A stretch of DNA of 64,000 bases from Hyphomonas sp. (GCA_020638455.1 JACKIK010000001.1:372001-436000); one strand, 5' to 3'. Counted from the stretch's first letter, positions 16,915-26,462 are shown. Notes: a model not told the origin generated them from the letters alone. Made by a program: numbers and translations.

Positions 16915-17729
16915 GAGGGCCGCAGCTCTTCCTCGCCCTGTGCCACATCGCTGCCCGTCTTGAACCGGCCGACGCCGCCATTCGGCATGCGTGCCACATA
17001 GAATAGCGACCATAGCATCACGAAGAATGACGAGATCGCCCAAAGGCCGATTGCGAATCCCGTGCCGGTGCCGATGGCCGTCTGGCGCTCCGACGGCGGC
17101 GGGCCGTTCTTGCCGTGCTGGCCGCCACCCTTCCGGGCGGGCTTCTTCTCCGCATCAGCGGCCGTGGCCGCTTCATCGCCCGACGCTTCGGCAGCCGGGG
17201 CTGCGGCGGTGTCAGATACCGGCGTCTCAGCGGCTGGTGCGGCGGCCGTCGCCTGCTTCGCATTCATGGCCTGGTACTTGCCCATGCCCATGACGACCCC
17301 GCCCGAGAAGCCGGCGATCCCGAGGAAGAGCGGAATCAGCACGACGATCGCCCGCAGGCCGGATTTGTTGGCCTCGTGGAAACGACGCGCATGGGCGACC
17401 CAGGAGGTCAGTTCGGTCGCTACGGTGAAGATAAAGAACGGCACCAGAAGGGCCGGGATCGGCAGGATGAGGAACTTCACCGGTTTCCAGGCCCCGCTGA
17501 GATTCGCCCCCGCCAGGGAGACCACGAACACCGCAAAGATCGGCACGATGAACAGCAGGACGCGGCCAAGGAACATCAGGGTCCACGCCCGGGAGAAGTG
17601 AAGCTTCGGGCTGGCGCCGAACGGATTGAACATCACCTGCAGCCAGTTCATGGCGTGCGGATCGTCGCGCTGGTCGCGGATCCAGGGCCGGTGAGGGTCG
17701 ATGGCCGTCGGGTCGAGGGGCTTGTGCAT
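16899..17729 (-). CDS. membrane protein, divergent DUF805-like
   Basis: 276 residues from ATG 17729 ([16 protein letters not shown]). Hydrophobic segments lie near 50-70, 85-105, 130-155 and 235-255. The middle stretch [29 protein letters not shown] resembles the RRLHD-x-xKSG signature of DUF805 proteins. That suggests a diverged member with an added Ala-rich, Lys/Gly-rich insert (about 160-215). Two clear DUF805 genes lie just upstream on the same strand (20-base gap to the first), so this is the last gene of a DUF805 cluster. Function unknown. Confidence 0.55.
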   Translation of the reverse strand: MHKPLDPTAIDPHRPWIRDQRDDPHAMNWLQVMFNPFGASPKLHFSRAWTLMFLGRVLLFIVPIFAVFVVSLAGANLSGAWKPVKFLILPIPALLVPFFIFTVATELTSWVAHARRFHEANKSGLRAIVVLIPLFLGIAGFSGGVVMGMGKYQAMNAKQATAAAPAAETPVSDTAAAPAAEASGDEAATAADAEKKPARKGGGQHGKNGPPPSERQTAIGTGTGFAIGLWAISSFFVMLWSLFYVARMPNGGVGRFKTGSDVAQGEEELRPSYAMS

Positions 17730-17749
17730 TCGGGTGCCTTTCCGGGAGG

Positions 17750-18274
17750 TCAGAACAAATTGCCCGGGCCCGTGGCAGGCCCGTGAACGTTGGAATTGGG
17801 ATCGGATCTGAGCCGTGTGCCGATGAAGGCCAGCACAGCGGTGGACACCAGCATCGCAACAAGGTTGGTCATGGCCGACTTGCGGGCGATTTCCGGGGCG
17901 CGTTCGCTCATTGCCTGAAGCATGGCGCTGAAACCGCCGGACGCGGCGACCTGCTCCAGTTCCGTCAGGATCTTCATCGCCTCCGGCGACAGCAGCGGCA
18001 TCAGCATGCCCGATACGATCCAGTTGACCACCATGAACCCGGCGAAGAAGGCGAGGCACAGCCAGGCGCTGTAGCCGGCGTCGTGCAGCCGCTTGCCGTA
18101 GACGCAGGCATAGCTCCACACCAGCACGTACTGGACCAGCGCCACGGCGGGGCTGACATAGGTCGAACCCAGCTGGACGATGATGGAGGCGCCGGTGAGC
18201 AGGATCAGACCGCGCAGGAAGTCGCGCGGGCCTGTGCGGCCATTGGGGCTGAAAAGGACATAACCGACGTCCAT
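17750..18274 (-). CDS. DUF805 family membrane protein
   Basis: 174 residues starting MDVGYVLFSPNGRTGPRDFLRGLILL, the F-x-GR-x-x-RxxF start typical of DUF805. VYGKRLHDAGYSAWLCL near residue 75 is the RLHD signature. Four hydrophobic helices are visible, and a short Gly/Pro-rich tail ends the protein. ATG 18274 follows an AGGAGCG site. Family function is unknown; DUF805 proteins are small inner-membrane proteins often present in several copies, as here. Confidence 0.75.
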   Translation of the reverse strand: MDVGYVLFSPNGRTGPRDFLRGLILLTGASIIVQLGSTYVSPAVALVQYVLVWSYACVYGKRLHDAGYSAWLCLAFFAGFMVVNWIVSGMLMPLLSPEAMKILTELEQVAASGGFSAMLQAMSERAPEIARKSAMTNLVAMLVSTAVLAFIGTRLRSDPNSNVHGPATGPGNLF

Positions 18275-18354
18275 GATGGGTTCGCGCTCCTGTTCCGGTG
18301 TTCCGGGCGGATGTCTCTGGCCGCCTCTTATCAATAAACGATAAATCTGTGCAA

Positions 18355-18388
18355 CAAAAAAGAGCCGGGGAGGCGATCCCCGGCTCTT
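18355..18388 (-). terminator. Rho-independent terminator after the 18.4-kb DUF805 gene
   Basis: AGAGCCGGGG (18361-18370) and CCCCGGCTCT (18378-18387) form a ten-pair stem with a seven-base loop. On the minus strand a run of T follows at 18355-18360. It ends the first DUF805 transcript and separates it from the next two genes. Confidence 0.85.
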
Positions 18389-18420
18389 CCTGTTTCTGTC
18401 GGGCAGCGCCGGAAGGCGCG

Positions 18421-18867
18421 TTACGCGAAGGTGTCGACCGCGCCCGCGCCGGGGTTGATCGGGTCGTCACCATACTTGTTCGGACCCTTGGTGCCGGGGA
18501 TACAGGCGATCACGATCGAGGCGATCGAAGCCAGCAGGCCGATGACCGGAATGAAGCTGGCGACAACAATGCCCAGATAGATCCAGCCGGTCTGGTTGAT
18601 GTCGTGCAGGCGGCGGACGAACAGCGCGATGCTCGGAATGATGACGGCCAGGAAGTACAGGCCCAGCACGCCGAACAGCACCATGCCGATCGGATTCATG
18701 TTGCCGCTCTCGAAATCGCCCCCGAGGGCGACGGCGAGCCCGCCAACGACGGCACCGATGATGACGTTGAAAAGGGCGACCCACCAGTATTCCGAGCGCC
18801 GCGAACGGCCCTGGAAGTCTGTGTATCGCTGGAAGAACATTTTTACGGCTTCGGGAAAGCTGACCAT
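18421..18867 (-). CDS. DUF805 family membrane protein
   Basis: 148 residues from ATG 18867 (MVSFPEAVKMFFQRYTDFQGRSRRSEYWWV), a textbook DUF805 N-terminus with FxGRSRRSEYW. Four helices follow, with the signature ALFVRRLHDINQTGWIYL near residue 88 and the C-terminal PGTKGPNKYGDDP. AAGGAA precedes the start. It is the most canonical of three DUF805-type genes in a row and has its own terminator. Function unknown. Confidence 0.85.
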   Translation of the reverse strand: MVSFPEAVKMFFQRYTDFQGRSRRSEYWWVALFNVIIGAVVGGLAVALGGDFESGNMNPIGMVLFGVLGLYFLAVIIPSIALFVRRLHDINQTGWIYLGIVVASFIPVIGLLASIASIVIACIPGTKGPNKYGDDPINPGAGAVDTFA

Positions 18868-19063
18868 GAGCTCGGTTCCTTCAGTTTGGCCGGCAGCGCA
18901 CCATGCGCCGCCCGCATCCGGCAGAGGTGGCTGCTGTCTGGGTGCGCGGCGAAACAAATTGCCCCATTGGCAGCGTCCGGACCGACAGATCGGAATCAGC
19001 CCCCCGGCCTCCTGTGCGACAGGATAGCGCAGCAATTTGGTTATTGGGAGGTTAATTCAGCCC

Positions 19064-21070
19064 TCAGGCGAACTCGACCATGATTTCATCTGCTGCCACG
19101 CTATCGCCCGCGCTGACGTTGATGGATTTTACCGTTCCGGTTGCTTCAGCCCTGATAATGTTCTGCATTTTCATGGCTTCGACGACACAGACGGCTTCGC
19201 CCTCCTGCACTTCCTGGCCGAGCGCCACGTCGATGGACACAACCAGGCCGGGCATCGGAGAAATAATCAACTTCGACGTGTCCGGCTTCGGCTTCTCCGG
19301 CAGGCGGGCGTGGAAGTCGGCAATCTGCGGCGTGCAGACAAGGGCCCGCATCGTCACGCCCCTGTGGCGGAGGACATAGCCTTCCGTTCGGTCGGCGAAC
19401 TTCACCGCGAACGGCTTGCCGTCCAGCGTGCCTTCGAGAAGGTGCTGTCCCGGCGTCCAGCCGGTTTCGAGCTTGTGGGGCTTGCCGCCATTGATGGTGA
19501 TTTCAGCCGCGCCGTCATCCTCGTCCAGGTCCAGCGTGACCGGGTGCTGACCGTCGCCGAGAACGACCACCCAGTCGCGGCGCGCCTTCGCCAGCGGGCT
19601 CATCCGGCCGCTGGTCATGGCCGCGCGGCGCGACAGGAAGCCGTGCACATAGGCGGCCGTGCAGATGAGCTGGGTCTCCTGCGTCTTTGTCGGCGGAACA
19701 CCGTCGAAGCCGTCGGGGAACTCGTCCTTGATGTAGGCCGTCGTGATGTTGCCTGAACGGAAGCGTTTCTCGTCCATCACAGCGGCAATGAAGGGGATGT
19801 TGTCCTGGATGCCTTCGATGTGGAACCGGTCCAGCGCCTCGCCGTGCACGTCGAGCGCGGTGTTGCGGTCTTTCCCGTGGGTGATCAGCTTGGCAATCAT
19901 CGGGTCGTAGAACATCGAGATCTCGTCGCCCTCGCGGACGCCCGAGTCCATGCGCACTTCGCCCTTGCCGAGCTTGCCTTCGCCCGGCGGATGGAAGCGC
20001 TTCAGGCGGCCTATCGACGGCAGGAAGTTGCGATACGGGTCTTCCGCATACACACGGCTTTCCACGGCCCAGCCATTGATGCCGATGTCGGACTGCTTGA
20101 GCTTCAGCTTTTCGCCGGCCGCCACGCGCAGCATCTGTTCGACAAGGTCAACGCCGGTGATCATCTCCGTCACGGGATGCTCCACCTGCAGGCGGGTGTT
20201 CATTTCAAGGAAGTAGAAGCCCTTGTCCTTGCCGGAGACGACAAACTCCACCGTGCCGGCGCTGTCATAGTTCACGGCCTTGGCGAGCGCGACGGCCTGT
20301 TCGCCCATCTTCTTGCGGGTTTCCGGATCGAGCAGCGGCGAAGGTGCTTCCTCGATGACTTTCTGGTTGCGGCGCTGGATCGAGCACTCGCGCTCGTTCA
20401 GGTAAATGCAGTTGCCATGCTTGTCGCCGAGCACCTGGATCTCGATGTGGCGCGGTTCAAGGATGAATTTCTCGATGAAGACGCGGTCGTCGCCGAAGGA
20501 GTTCTTCGCCTCCGCCTTCACGGCCGGGAAGCCTTCCTGCACGTCCTTGTCATTGTAAGCGACGCGGATGCCCTTGCCGCCGCCGCCGGCGGACGCCTTG
20601 ATCATCACCGGATAGCCGATCTCCCTGGAGATCTTCACCGCCTCGGCAGTATCCTCAATCAGGCCCATATGGCCCGGCACGGTGGAAACGCCCGCTTCGG
20701 CCGCAAGTTTCTTGGAACTGATCTTGTCGCCCATCGCATCGATGGAGTGGGCGTTGGGGCCGATCCAGCCGATCCCCTCCTCTTCCAGCCGCTTGGCGAA
20801 GCCGGGGTTTTCGGAGAGGAAGCCGAAGCCCGGATGGATCGCCTCTGCGCCGGTGGCCTTCACGGCCGCTATGATCTTGTCGGCAACAAGGTAGGACTCG
20901 GCGGCAGGAGACGGGCCGATATGCACCGCCTCGTCCGCCATCTCCACGGCCATCGAGCCGGCATCGGCATCGGAATAGACGACCACCGTTTTCACGCCCA
21001 TGCGGCGGCAGGTCTTGATGACGCGGACGGCGATTTCCCCGCGGTTAGCGATCAGGATCTTCTTGAACAT
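19064..21070 (-). CDS. pccA: propionyl-CoA carboxylase alpha subunit (biotin carboxylase + BCCP)
   Basis: 668 residues, the length expected for PccA. The biotin carboxylase domain (about 1-450) begins MFKKILIANRGEIAVRVIKTC and contains KASAGGGGKGIRVAYND, ECSIQRRNQKVIEEAPSPLL and EMNTRLQVEHPVTEMITGVD. RNFLPSIGRLKRFHPP near residue 355 is typical of propionyl-CoA rather than methylcrotonyl-CoA carboxylases. The biotinyl-domain acceptor motif VVEAMKMQN lies near the C-terminus. It carboxylates propionyl-CoA to methylmalonyl-CoA with a PccB not seen in this window. The 196 bases between it and the downstream DUF805 gene hold nothing recognised. Confidence 0.88.
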   Translation of the reverse strand: MFKKILIANRGEIAVRVIKTCRRMGVKTVVVYSDADAGSMAVEMADEAVHIGPSPAAESYLVADKIIAAVKATGAEAIHPGFGFLSENPGFAKRLEEEGIGWIGPNAHSIDAMGDKISSKKLAAEAGVSTVPGHMGLIEDTAEAVKISREIGYPVMIKASAGGGGKGIRVAYNDKDVQEGFPAVKAEAKNSFGDDRVFIEKFILEPRHIEIQVLGDKHGNCIYLNERECSIQRRNQKVIEEAPSPLLDPETRKKMGEQAVALAKAVNYDSAGTVEFVVSGKDKGFYFLEMNTRLQVEHPVTEMITGVDLVEQMLRVAAGEKLKLKQSDIGINGWAVESRVYAEDPYRNFLPSIGRLKRFHPPGEGKLGKGEVRMDSGVREGDEISMFYDPMIAKLITHGKDRNTALDVHGEALDRFHIEGIQDNIPFIAAVMDEKRFRSGNITTAYIKDEFPDGFDGVPPTKTQETQLICTAAYVHGFLSRRAAMTSGRMSPLAKARRDWVVVLGDGQHPVTLDLDEDDGAAEITINGGKPHKLETGWTPGQHLLEGTLDGKPFAVKFADRTEGYVLRHRGVTMRALVCTPQIADFHARLPEKPKPDTSKLIISPMPGLVVSIDVALGQEVQEGEAVCVVEAMKMQNIIRAEATGTVKSINVSAGDSVAADEIMVEFA

Positions 21071-21187
21071 GCGTGTCCCGGCAGCCCCGTGTAATTGTTT
21101 CAGCCTCGGGGAGTTACGCCGGGCGCTGCAGCTTGTCCACAGATGACATAGCGGCAAAGGGGCTTGACTTTGGTCGCACCCAAATGT

Positions 21188-21203
21188 AAGTGAATGTTCA
21201 CTT
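21188..21203. promoter_or_regulatory. palindrome overlapping a candidate promoter
   Basis: AAGTGAA and TTCACTT flank a central TG, a perfect seven-base inverted repeat. A TTGACT hexamer at 21164-21169 lies 17 bases upstream of TAAGTG (21187-21192), so the palindrome would cover the -10 of a promoter for the gene starting at 21223. The layout suits repression by a dimeric regulator, possibly TetR-like. Promoter and operator are both inferred. Confidence 0.35.
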
Positions 21204-21222
21204 CTTTAAGATGGAGCCCGCA

Positions 21223-22194
21223 ATGGCCCTTGTTCGGATTGACCTTGACCAGTTGCAGCAGGACGGCCTGATCGGGCCCGATCTTGCCCGTCTCATTGCA
21301 GAGCGCGCCCAGCCGGACGGCCGGGCCGGCCTGTTCGTTAACCTTGCGCTGATCCTCGGCGCCCTTGCTGTGGCGAGCGGGGCCATCGCGCTTGTTCCCA
21401 ATGCAACGACCGGTCTTGTGCTGGCCCTTCTCGCCATCGGCGCGACCGAAGGGATCCGGCGCATGGCGCCCGGCGCATCGCTGAAAGTTCTTTCAGCGGG
21501 CCTTGCCCTGATGGGCGTGCTCGGCCTCGCCGGCTGGGTCGGCTGGGAATACCGGGACGTGGACGAAGCGACGATGCCGGCCCTGCTGATCACGCTGATC
21601 ATGGGCGGCGGCGCGGCCTGGTTCCGTTTGGGCTTCCTTAGCGCCCTGGCCGTACTGGCGCTCGGCGCGGTGTTCGGCACAGGCACCGGCTACTGGCACG
21701 CCTGCTACGGCGTGTTCGTGGAACAGCCGGCGATCACCATCGGCGTCTTCGGCGCCCTTGCGGCCGGCCTGTATGCCGCCCGTGAGCGGATCGCGGCCGT
21801 CTGGGCGGATCTTGCTACCATCGCCGCCCGCACGGCTTTCTTCCTCGCCAATTTCGGCTTCTGGGTCGGCTCGCTCTGGGGCGACGACCTCGGCGAACGC
21901 TACCGCTACAGTGAAGGCCAGAGCTGGGAAGACTGGCGCGCCGCGACCACGCACATCCCTGAGGCGGTCTTCTCGCTCGGCTGGCCCGTGCTGCTGATCG
22001 GCACGATGCTGAAGGCGAAGCGCGGCGGATTCCTGTCGGTCACCGCCACCGTGTTCCTCGCGATCCACGCCTATACGCAGTACTTCGAGACCTTCGGGGC
22101 CCATCCGGAAACCCTGCTGCTGGGTGGCCTTGGCCTCGTCGCACTGGCGGTGCTCGCCGCCCGCTTCCTCAGGCGCGAGGTCCGGACGGCTTAG
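21223..22194 (+). CDS. multi-span membrane protein, DUF2157-like
   Basis: 323 residues from ATG 21223, chosen because GGAG sits six bases upstream. The soluble N-terminus (VRIDLDQLQQDGLIGPDLARLIAERA) is followed by eight or more hydrophobic helices, a layout like DUF2157 membrane proteins. An aromatic stretch near 220 (GERYRYSEGQSWEDW) probably faces the periplasm. Function unknown. The 3' end overlaps the convergent ion-channel gene by 26 bases. Confidence 0.55.
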   Translation: MALVRIDLDQLQQDGLIGPDLARLIAERAQPDGRAGLFVNLALILGALAVASGAIALVPNATTGLVLALLAIGATEGIRRMAPGASLKVLSAGLALMGVLGLAGWVGWEYRDVDEATMPALLITLIMGGGAAWFRLGFLSALAVLALGAVFGTGTGYWHACYGVFVEQPAITIGVFGALAAGLYAARERIAAVWADLATIAARTAFFLANFGFWVGSLWGDDLGERYRYSEGQSWEDWRAATTHIPEAVFSLGWPVLLIGTMLKAKRGGFLSVTATVFLAIHAYTQYFETFGAHPETLLLGGLGLVALAVLAARFLRREVRTA

Positions 22195-22645
22195 ACTCGT
22201 CGCCGCCCTCGATCCTCTCCTCGAAGGCGCGCACGCGGGCCGTGAGCGAGACGAGGAAGGCGGTCGACCAGCTGATCAGGAGGAAGCCGTTCATGGATTC
22301 GGCAACGCCCAGCATCCGCCATTTGTGCGACAGGATGACGTCTCCGAAGCCGACCGTGGTGAAGGTGGAGGTGGAGAAATAGACCGCCGTTTCCATCTGG
22401 TGCAGCTCGCCCACCACAAGATAGGCAAAGGCATACATCCAGATTTGCAGCGAGTGCAGGGCGAACAGGCCGAAGACCACGCCCAGGATCGCGGCGCCCT
22501 GCCCCAGCGTCGAGGCATGGTGGCGGGGATGAACGCCGCGCTGGCGCAACAGCGCCGTCAGGCCCACCAGACCCACAAAGTGGATTGCAAAGGTCAGCGC
22601 CACCATCGCGGTGGCCACAGCCAGGTTCAGGAACAGCATCATCAT
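22169..22645 (-). CDS. two-TM potassium-channel-like protein
   Basis: 158 residues starting at the first of three consecutive ATGs (22645), with GGAG upstream. Helices at about 4-27 and 50-75 precede the pore loop and selectivity filter STFTTVGFGDVIL near residue 100. An inner helix (NGFLLISWSTAFLVSL) and a charged tail follow. TVGFGD is the K+-channel filter signature, so K+ selectivity is likely. No RCK/TrkA domain is attached. It differs from standard two-TM channels by having an extra N-terminal helix. Confidence 0.75.
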   Translation of the reverse strand: MMMLFLNLAVATAMVALTFAIHFVGLVGLTALLRQRGVHPRHHASTLGQGAAILGVVFGLFALHSLQIWMYAFAYLVVGELHQMETAVYFSTSTFTTVGFGDVILSHKWRMLGVAESMNGFLLISWSTAFLVSLTARVRAFEERIEGGDESKPSGPRA

Positions 22646-22757
22646 TTGGACACTCCACACGCCGGCACCGTGCCTAACAGGCGCCCATTGAGCTTTCGTT
22701 GACGCGCCTCAATCCGGCCGCCACAAGCAAGCGCAACGACAGATGAGGAGGAAGGCC

Positions 22758-23573
22758 ATGGCCAACATGAAGGATCTCGACGGACGCAAGGCACTGGTGA
22801 CGGGCTCGGCCACAGGACTCGGCCGCTCCATCGCACTCAAGCTCGCCGAACGCGGCGCAGATGTAATCATCAATTGCACACGGTCGGTCGCCGATGCGGA
22901 GCAGACCGTCTCGGACTGCCAGGCCTTCGGTGCGCAGGCCCGCCTTGTCCAGGCTGACGTCTCGACCGAGGAAGGCTGCCGCGCCCTTGCGGAGGCGGCC
23001 GGGGCCTGGGGCCGGCTCGACATTCTCGTCAACAATGCCGGCATCACGCGGCATGCCCGCAACCACGCCGATCTGGACGCCCTCTCCCGCCAGGACTTCC
23101 TCGACATCTATGCCGTCAATGTCGCCGGCCCGTTCCTGATGATGCAGGCGTGCAAGGCCTTGCTGGCGAAGACCTATGAAGATGCCGGCCGGGCGGCCGC
23201 CGTGCTCAATGTCTCCTCGATTGCGGGCGTGACGGGGATCGGCTCCTCCGTCGCCTACGCCGCCTCGAAGGGCGCCTTCAACACCATGACCCTGTCGCTC
23301 GCCCGCGCACTGGCCCCCGCGATTCGCGTCAATGCGATCTGCCCGGGCTTTATCGGAACACGCTGGTTCAAGGACGAAATGAGCGCCGAGCAGTATCAGA
23401 AAATGGAGGCGGGTGTCGCAGCGTCAGTTCCGCTGCACGTCGCCAGCGGCCCTGATGACATTGCAGATTCCGCGGTTTTCTTCTGCTCCGATGCCAGCCG
23501 CCATGTGACCGGCGAGACGCTGCTCGTGGATGCCGGCATGCATCTCGGATACGCACCACTTGTTGCACGTTGA
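22758..23573 (+). CDS. short-chain dehydrogenase/reductase
   Basis: 271 residues from ATG 22758, preferred to ATG 22743 because the GAGGAGGAAGG site lies just before it. Rossmann motif TGSATGLG near residue 14, NNAG near 90, and the catalytic Ser and YAASK (Tyr-Lys) near 145-165 are intact. The motif NAICPGFIGTRWF follows. It looks like a 3-oxoacyl-ACP reductase-type or glucose-dehydrogenase-type classical SDR. The substrate cannot be read from the sequence and no pathway partner is adjacent. Confidence 0.85.
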   Translation: MANMKDLDGRKALVTGSATGLGRSIALKLAERGADVIINCTRSVADAEQTVSDCQAFGAQARLVQADVSTEEGCRALAEAAGAWGRLDILVNNAGITRHARNHADLDALSRQDFLDIYAVNVAGPFLMMQACKALLAKTYEDAGRAAAVLNVSSIAGVTGIGSSVAYAASKGAFNTMTLSLARALAPAIRVNAICPGFIGTRWFKDEMSAEQYQKMEAGVAASVPLHVASGPDDIADSAVFFCSDASRHVTGETLLVDAGMHLGYAPLVAR

Positions 23574-23747
23574 GTTGTTCGCACGCGCACAAAGCTGAGG
23601 CACCGGCGCCCGAGCCTGCTCAATTCCGCGGCGTTCTATGTTTCTGGAGCCTTAACGAACCAATTTTTGTCCTGCCCCGCCCGCGCTCACGCCAATCTGA
23701 CCATGGCGCTCACGAAGCGTTCGATTCAAGAACGGGGAAGTTCAATC

Positions 23748-24425
23748 ATGGTTTCCAAACTCTCACGGGCAGGGGTCGCGCTCGCCGCACTCGCGACACT
23801 TGCCGGAACGGCATTTGCGGAAGGGGAATGGTCTGCCAACGTTGCCCTCACGTCAGATTATGTCTGGCGCGGCATTTCGCAGTCTAATGAAGACCCGGCC
23901 ATTTCCGGCGGCTTCGACTATGCCAATGGCATCTTCTATGCCGGCACCTGGGCATCGAACGTCGACTTCCAGGACGAACCGGAAGACACCAACATGGAAG
24001 TCGACTTCTATGGCGGCCTCGCCAGCGAATTCGCGAACGGCGTGACATGGGATGTCGGGGTCATCTACTACGCCTATCCGGATGCCGACACGGCTGACTA
24101 CGACTTCTTCGAAGTCTATGGCGGCCTTGGCTACGACTTCGACAGCGGGGTGTCGGTCGGTGGCAAGGTGTCCTGGGATCCTGACAACCAGAACGTCTAT
24201 ATCGAAGGCTCGGCCGGCTATTCCTTCACGGATGCCTTCTCGGTCGACGCAACGCTCGGCAATTACAGCTTCGATGCTGGCGGCGACTACACGAACTGGT
24301 CGGTCGGGGCGACCTATTCGACGCCGGTCGGCATCGACCTCGGCCTGCGCTACTGGGATACGGACATCAAGGCCACCTCGATTGCCGAGGACCGCGTGGT
24401 GTTCACCATCTCGAAGAGCATGTAA
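23748..24425 (+). CDS. TorF family putative porin
   Basis: 225 residues from ATG 23748 (GGGGAAG upstream). Signal peptide MVSKLSRAGVALAALATLAGTAFA is followed directly by EGEWSANVALTSDYVWRGISQSNEDPAISGGFDY, the conserved start of the TorF/Gcw_chp outer-membrane family. Alternating beta-strand patterns rich in Tyr, Trp and Gly continue to the end, and the last residues (RVVFTISKSM) suit an outer-membrane beta-barrel terminus. Transport substrate is unknown. A terminator follows at 24488. Confidence 0.85.
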   Translation: MVSKLSRAGVALAALATLAGTAFAEGEWSANVALTSDYVWRGISQSNEDPAISGGFDYANGIFYAGTWASNVDFQDEPEDTNMEVDFYGGLASEFANGVTWDVGVIYYAYPDADTADYDFFEVYGGLGYDFDSGVSVGGKVSWDPDNQNVYIEGSAGYSFTDAFSVDATLGNYSFDAGGDYTNWSVGATYSTPVGIDLGLRYWDTDIKATSIAEDRVVFTISKSM

Positions 24426-24487
24426 GCGCGGATCCCTTCCTCCCAACCTGCGCGGGGACCATGCCCTCCTCCTTGCGCAGTACGGTG

Positions 24488-24530
24488 AAGGCCGCTGGTT
24501 CCCGTTCCGGAACTGGCGGCCTTTGTTTTT
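24488..24530 (+). terminator. Rho-independent terminator after the porin gene
   Basis: AAGGCCGC (24488-24495) pairs with GCGGCCTT (24516-24523), extended inside by GGTTCC/GGAAC. TTTGTTTTT follows at 24522-24530. Confidence 0.8.
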
Positions 24531-24548
24531 GCTGCTGCAGCACCTATC

Positions 24549-26399
24549 TTGGCAACGCACCCACACAATGAAGGACACAGGCACCTGGCTACCGAATTCA
24601 CCCCCGTGGACGCCGTCGATGCGCTGGTTCCAGCCATCACGCTGCTGGGGTTCGGTGCCGCCGCCGCGTTGCTTTGCAAGGCTGCCCGGCTCAGTCCGAT
24701 CATCGGCTACCTGATCGTCGGTATACTGATAGGCCCGCACGCGCTTCGCCTGATCCAGGAAAGCAGCGCCACGCACCTGCTGGCGGAGCTCGGCGTCGTT
24801 TTCCTCCTGTTCGATATCGGCATGCACGTCTCGCTGCGCGAGCTGAAGGAAAGCCGGCAGGACCTGCTCGGCCTCGCGCCTGCGCACCTCCTGCTGACCG
24901 GCCTCGTCAGCGCCACCGCCCTCGCCCTGCTCGGCGCAGACTGGCCGATCGCCATCGCCGTCGGCCTCAGCCTCGGCCTGTCGTCCACGGCGGTCGTTGC
25001 CCGCATCCTGACGGAGCGCGAGCAGAACTCCTGCCCGATCGGCCGCACGGCAACGCATGTCCTGATCTTTCAGGACATGGCCGCGATCTTCCTGATGATC
25101 TTCGCCACCTCGCTGGGTCGCGGCGACATGGGCGCCGAGGGCCTTGCCGGGCTCGTCTCCGAGCGCCTGCTCGGTGGGGCGGACGTGCCGCTGGCCGCAG
25201 CGCTGGGACTGGCCCTCGTCCAGGCCGGCCTGGCGTTCGCCGCCGCCGTCTATGCGGGCAAGTACCTTGTGAATCCGGTCTTTCGCACCCTCGCCGCAAC
25301 CCGCAACGAGGAAGCCTTTACCGCCTTCACACTGCTGTTCGTCCTGTCGGCGGCCTGCGCGACGGCGATGAGCGGCCTGTCCCTGACGCTCGGCGCATTC
25401 CTCGCCGGCCTTGCTGTTTCCGGCACGCCGTTCCGGCATGAGGTGCAGACCGAGATGGCGCCGTTCCGCGGCCTGCTTCTTTCCTTCTTCTTCATAAGCG
25501 TCGGGCTCTCCATCGATGTCGGCGCGGTGCTGCGCAACCTTCCACTGGTCCTGCTGGGCACGGCGGCGATCCTTGCCGCGAAGTCCGGCCTCGGCTTCCT
25601 GGCCGCCCGGCTCAATGGCTGGAAGGCGCCCGGCGCGACACAGCTCGGCTTCCTGCTGGCGCAGGGGTCTGAATTCGCGCTTGTGATCCTTTCGATCGGA
25701 GCGATCTCCGGCGGCCTGCCGTCCGGCCTGCTGGGCAGTATCGTGGCGGCGCTTGTCCTGTCGCTGGCGGCGGCGCCGGTCTGGGCGGCGGCCGGCGTCC
25801 GCATATCGCGCGAACTGGTGCGCCGCAGCCAGGACGGCCCTGCCGCGCCAGCCCCGGCGCTCGACCGCCCGGTCATCGTCGTCGGCATGACGCAGACCGG
25901 GCGCCTCGCGGTGGACGCCCTGCAGGATCACAACATTCCCTATCTTGCGACCGAGTTCGATCCGGAGCGCATGCTCGCCGCGGTTGCCGACGGCTACAAG
26001 GTCTCCTTCGGCGATGCCTCCAACATGAAACTGGTCGAGGCAATCGGCGGCAACATGGCCCGCGCCATGGTGATCGGCTTTCCGCGCTATGAAGTCTCGC
26101 GCGCGGTCACCCAGACGGTGAACCGGCGTTTTCCCGACCTCAAGCGCTTCATTTCCGTCGATACCGACGAGGATTTCACGCGCTTCGGCGACCTCGGCAT
26201 CCGCACCCACCTTTCGATCGGGGAACCGCGCGGCATCGAGATGGTTATAGACATGCTGCGCACGCTCGGCATTTCGGAAGCCGATGTGCGCGACTGGATG
26301 GGCCGCGAGGTCGACCTGTTCACCATCGGAGAGGCCGTTCCGGAAGACGAGGATGACGACCTGCCCCCGCAGGAAGCGGACATCGGACGCGCCGCCTGA
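24549..26399 (+). CDS. CPA2 monovalent cation:proton antiporter (KefB/KefC type)
   Basis: Up to 616 residues. About 12 hydrophobic spans with SPIIGYLIVGILIGPHAL near residue 48, GLSLGLSSTAVVARIL near 139, the exchanger segment LTLGAFLAGLAVSGTPFRHEV near 281 and LAQGSEFALVIL near 368 mark a Na+/H+ or K+/H+ exchanger domain. A cytosolic TrkA-N/RCK domain follows (PVIVVGMTQTGRLAVDAL, then TEFDPERM and GDASN). The start is uncertain: TTG 24549 or GTG 24606, neither with a clear ribosome site. It probably exports K+ or balances pH; no glutathione-regulatory partner gene is seen. Confidence 0.88.
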   Translation: MATHPHNEGHRHLATEFTPVDAVDALVPAITLLGFGAAAALLCKAARLSPIIGYLIVGILIGPHALRLIQESSATHLLAELGVVFLLFDIGMHVSLRELKESRQDLLGLAPAHLLLTGLVSATALALLGADWPIAIAVGLSLGLSSTAVVARILTEREQNSCPIGRTATHVLIFQDMAAIFLMIFATSLGRGDMGAEGLAGLVSERLLGGADVPLAAALGLALVQAGLAFAAAVYAGKYLVNPVFRTLAATRNEEAFTAFTLLFVLSAACATAMSGLSLTLGAFLAGLAVSGTPFRHEVQTEMAPFRGLLLSFFFISVGLSIDVGAVLRNLPLVLLGTAAILAAKSGLGFLAARLNGWKAPGATQLGFLLAQGSEFALVILSIGAISGGLPSGLLGSIVAALVLSLAAAPVWAAAGVRISRELVRRSQDGPAAPAPALDRPVIVVGMTQTGRLAVDALQDHNIPYLATEFDPERMLAAVADGYKVSFGDASNMKLVEAIGGNMARAMVIGFPRYEVSRAVTQTVNRRFPDLKRFISVDTDEDFTRFGDLGIRTHLSIGEPRGIEMVIDMLRTLGISEADVRDWMGREVDLFTIGEAVPEDEDDDLPPQEADIGRAA

Positions 26400-26462
26400 T
26401 CGGGGCTGGAATTTGCGCCTGAGGGGGTCTATAGGCATCGCCATTCCCCGAGGAGAGCAGAT

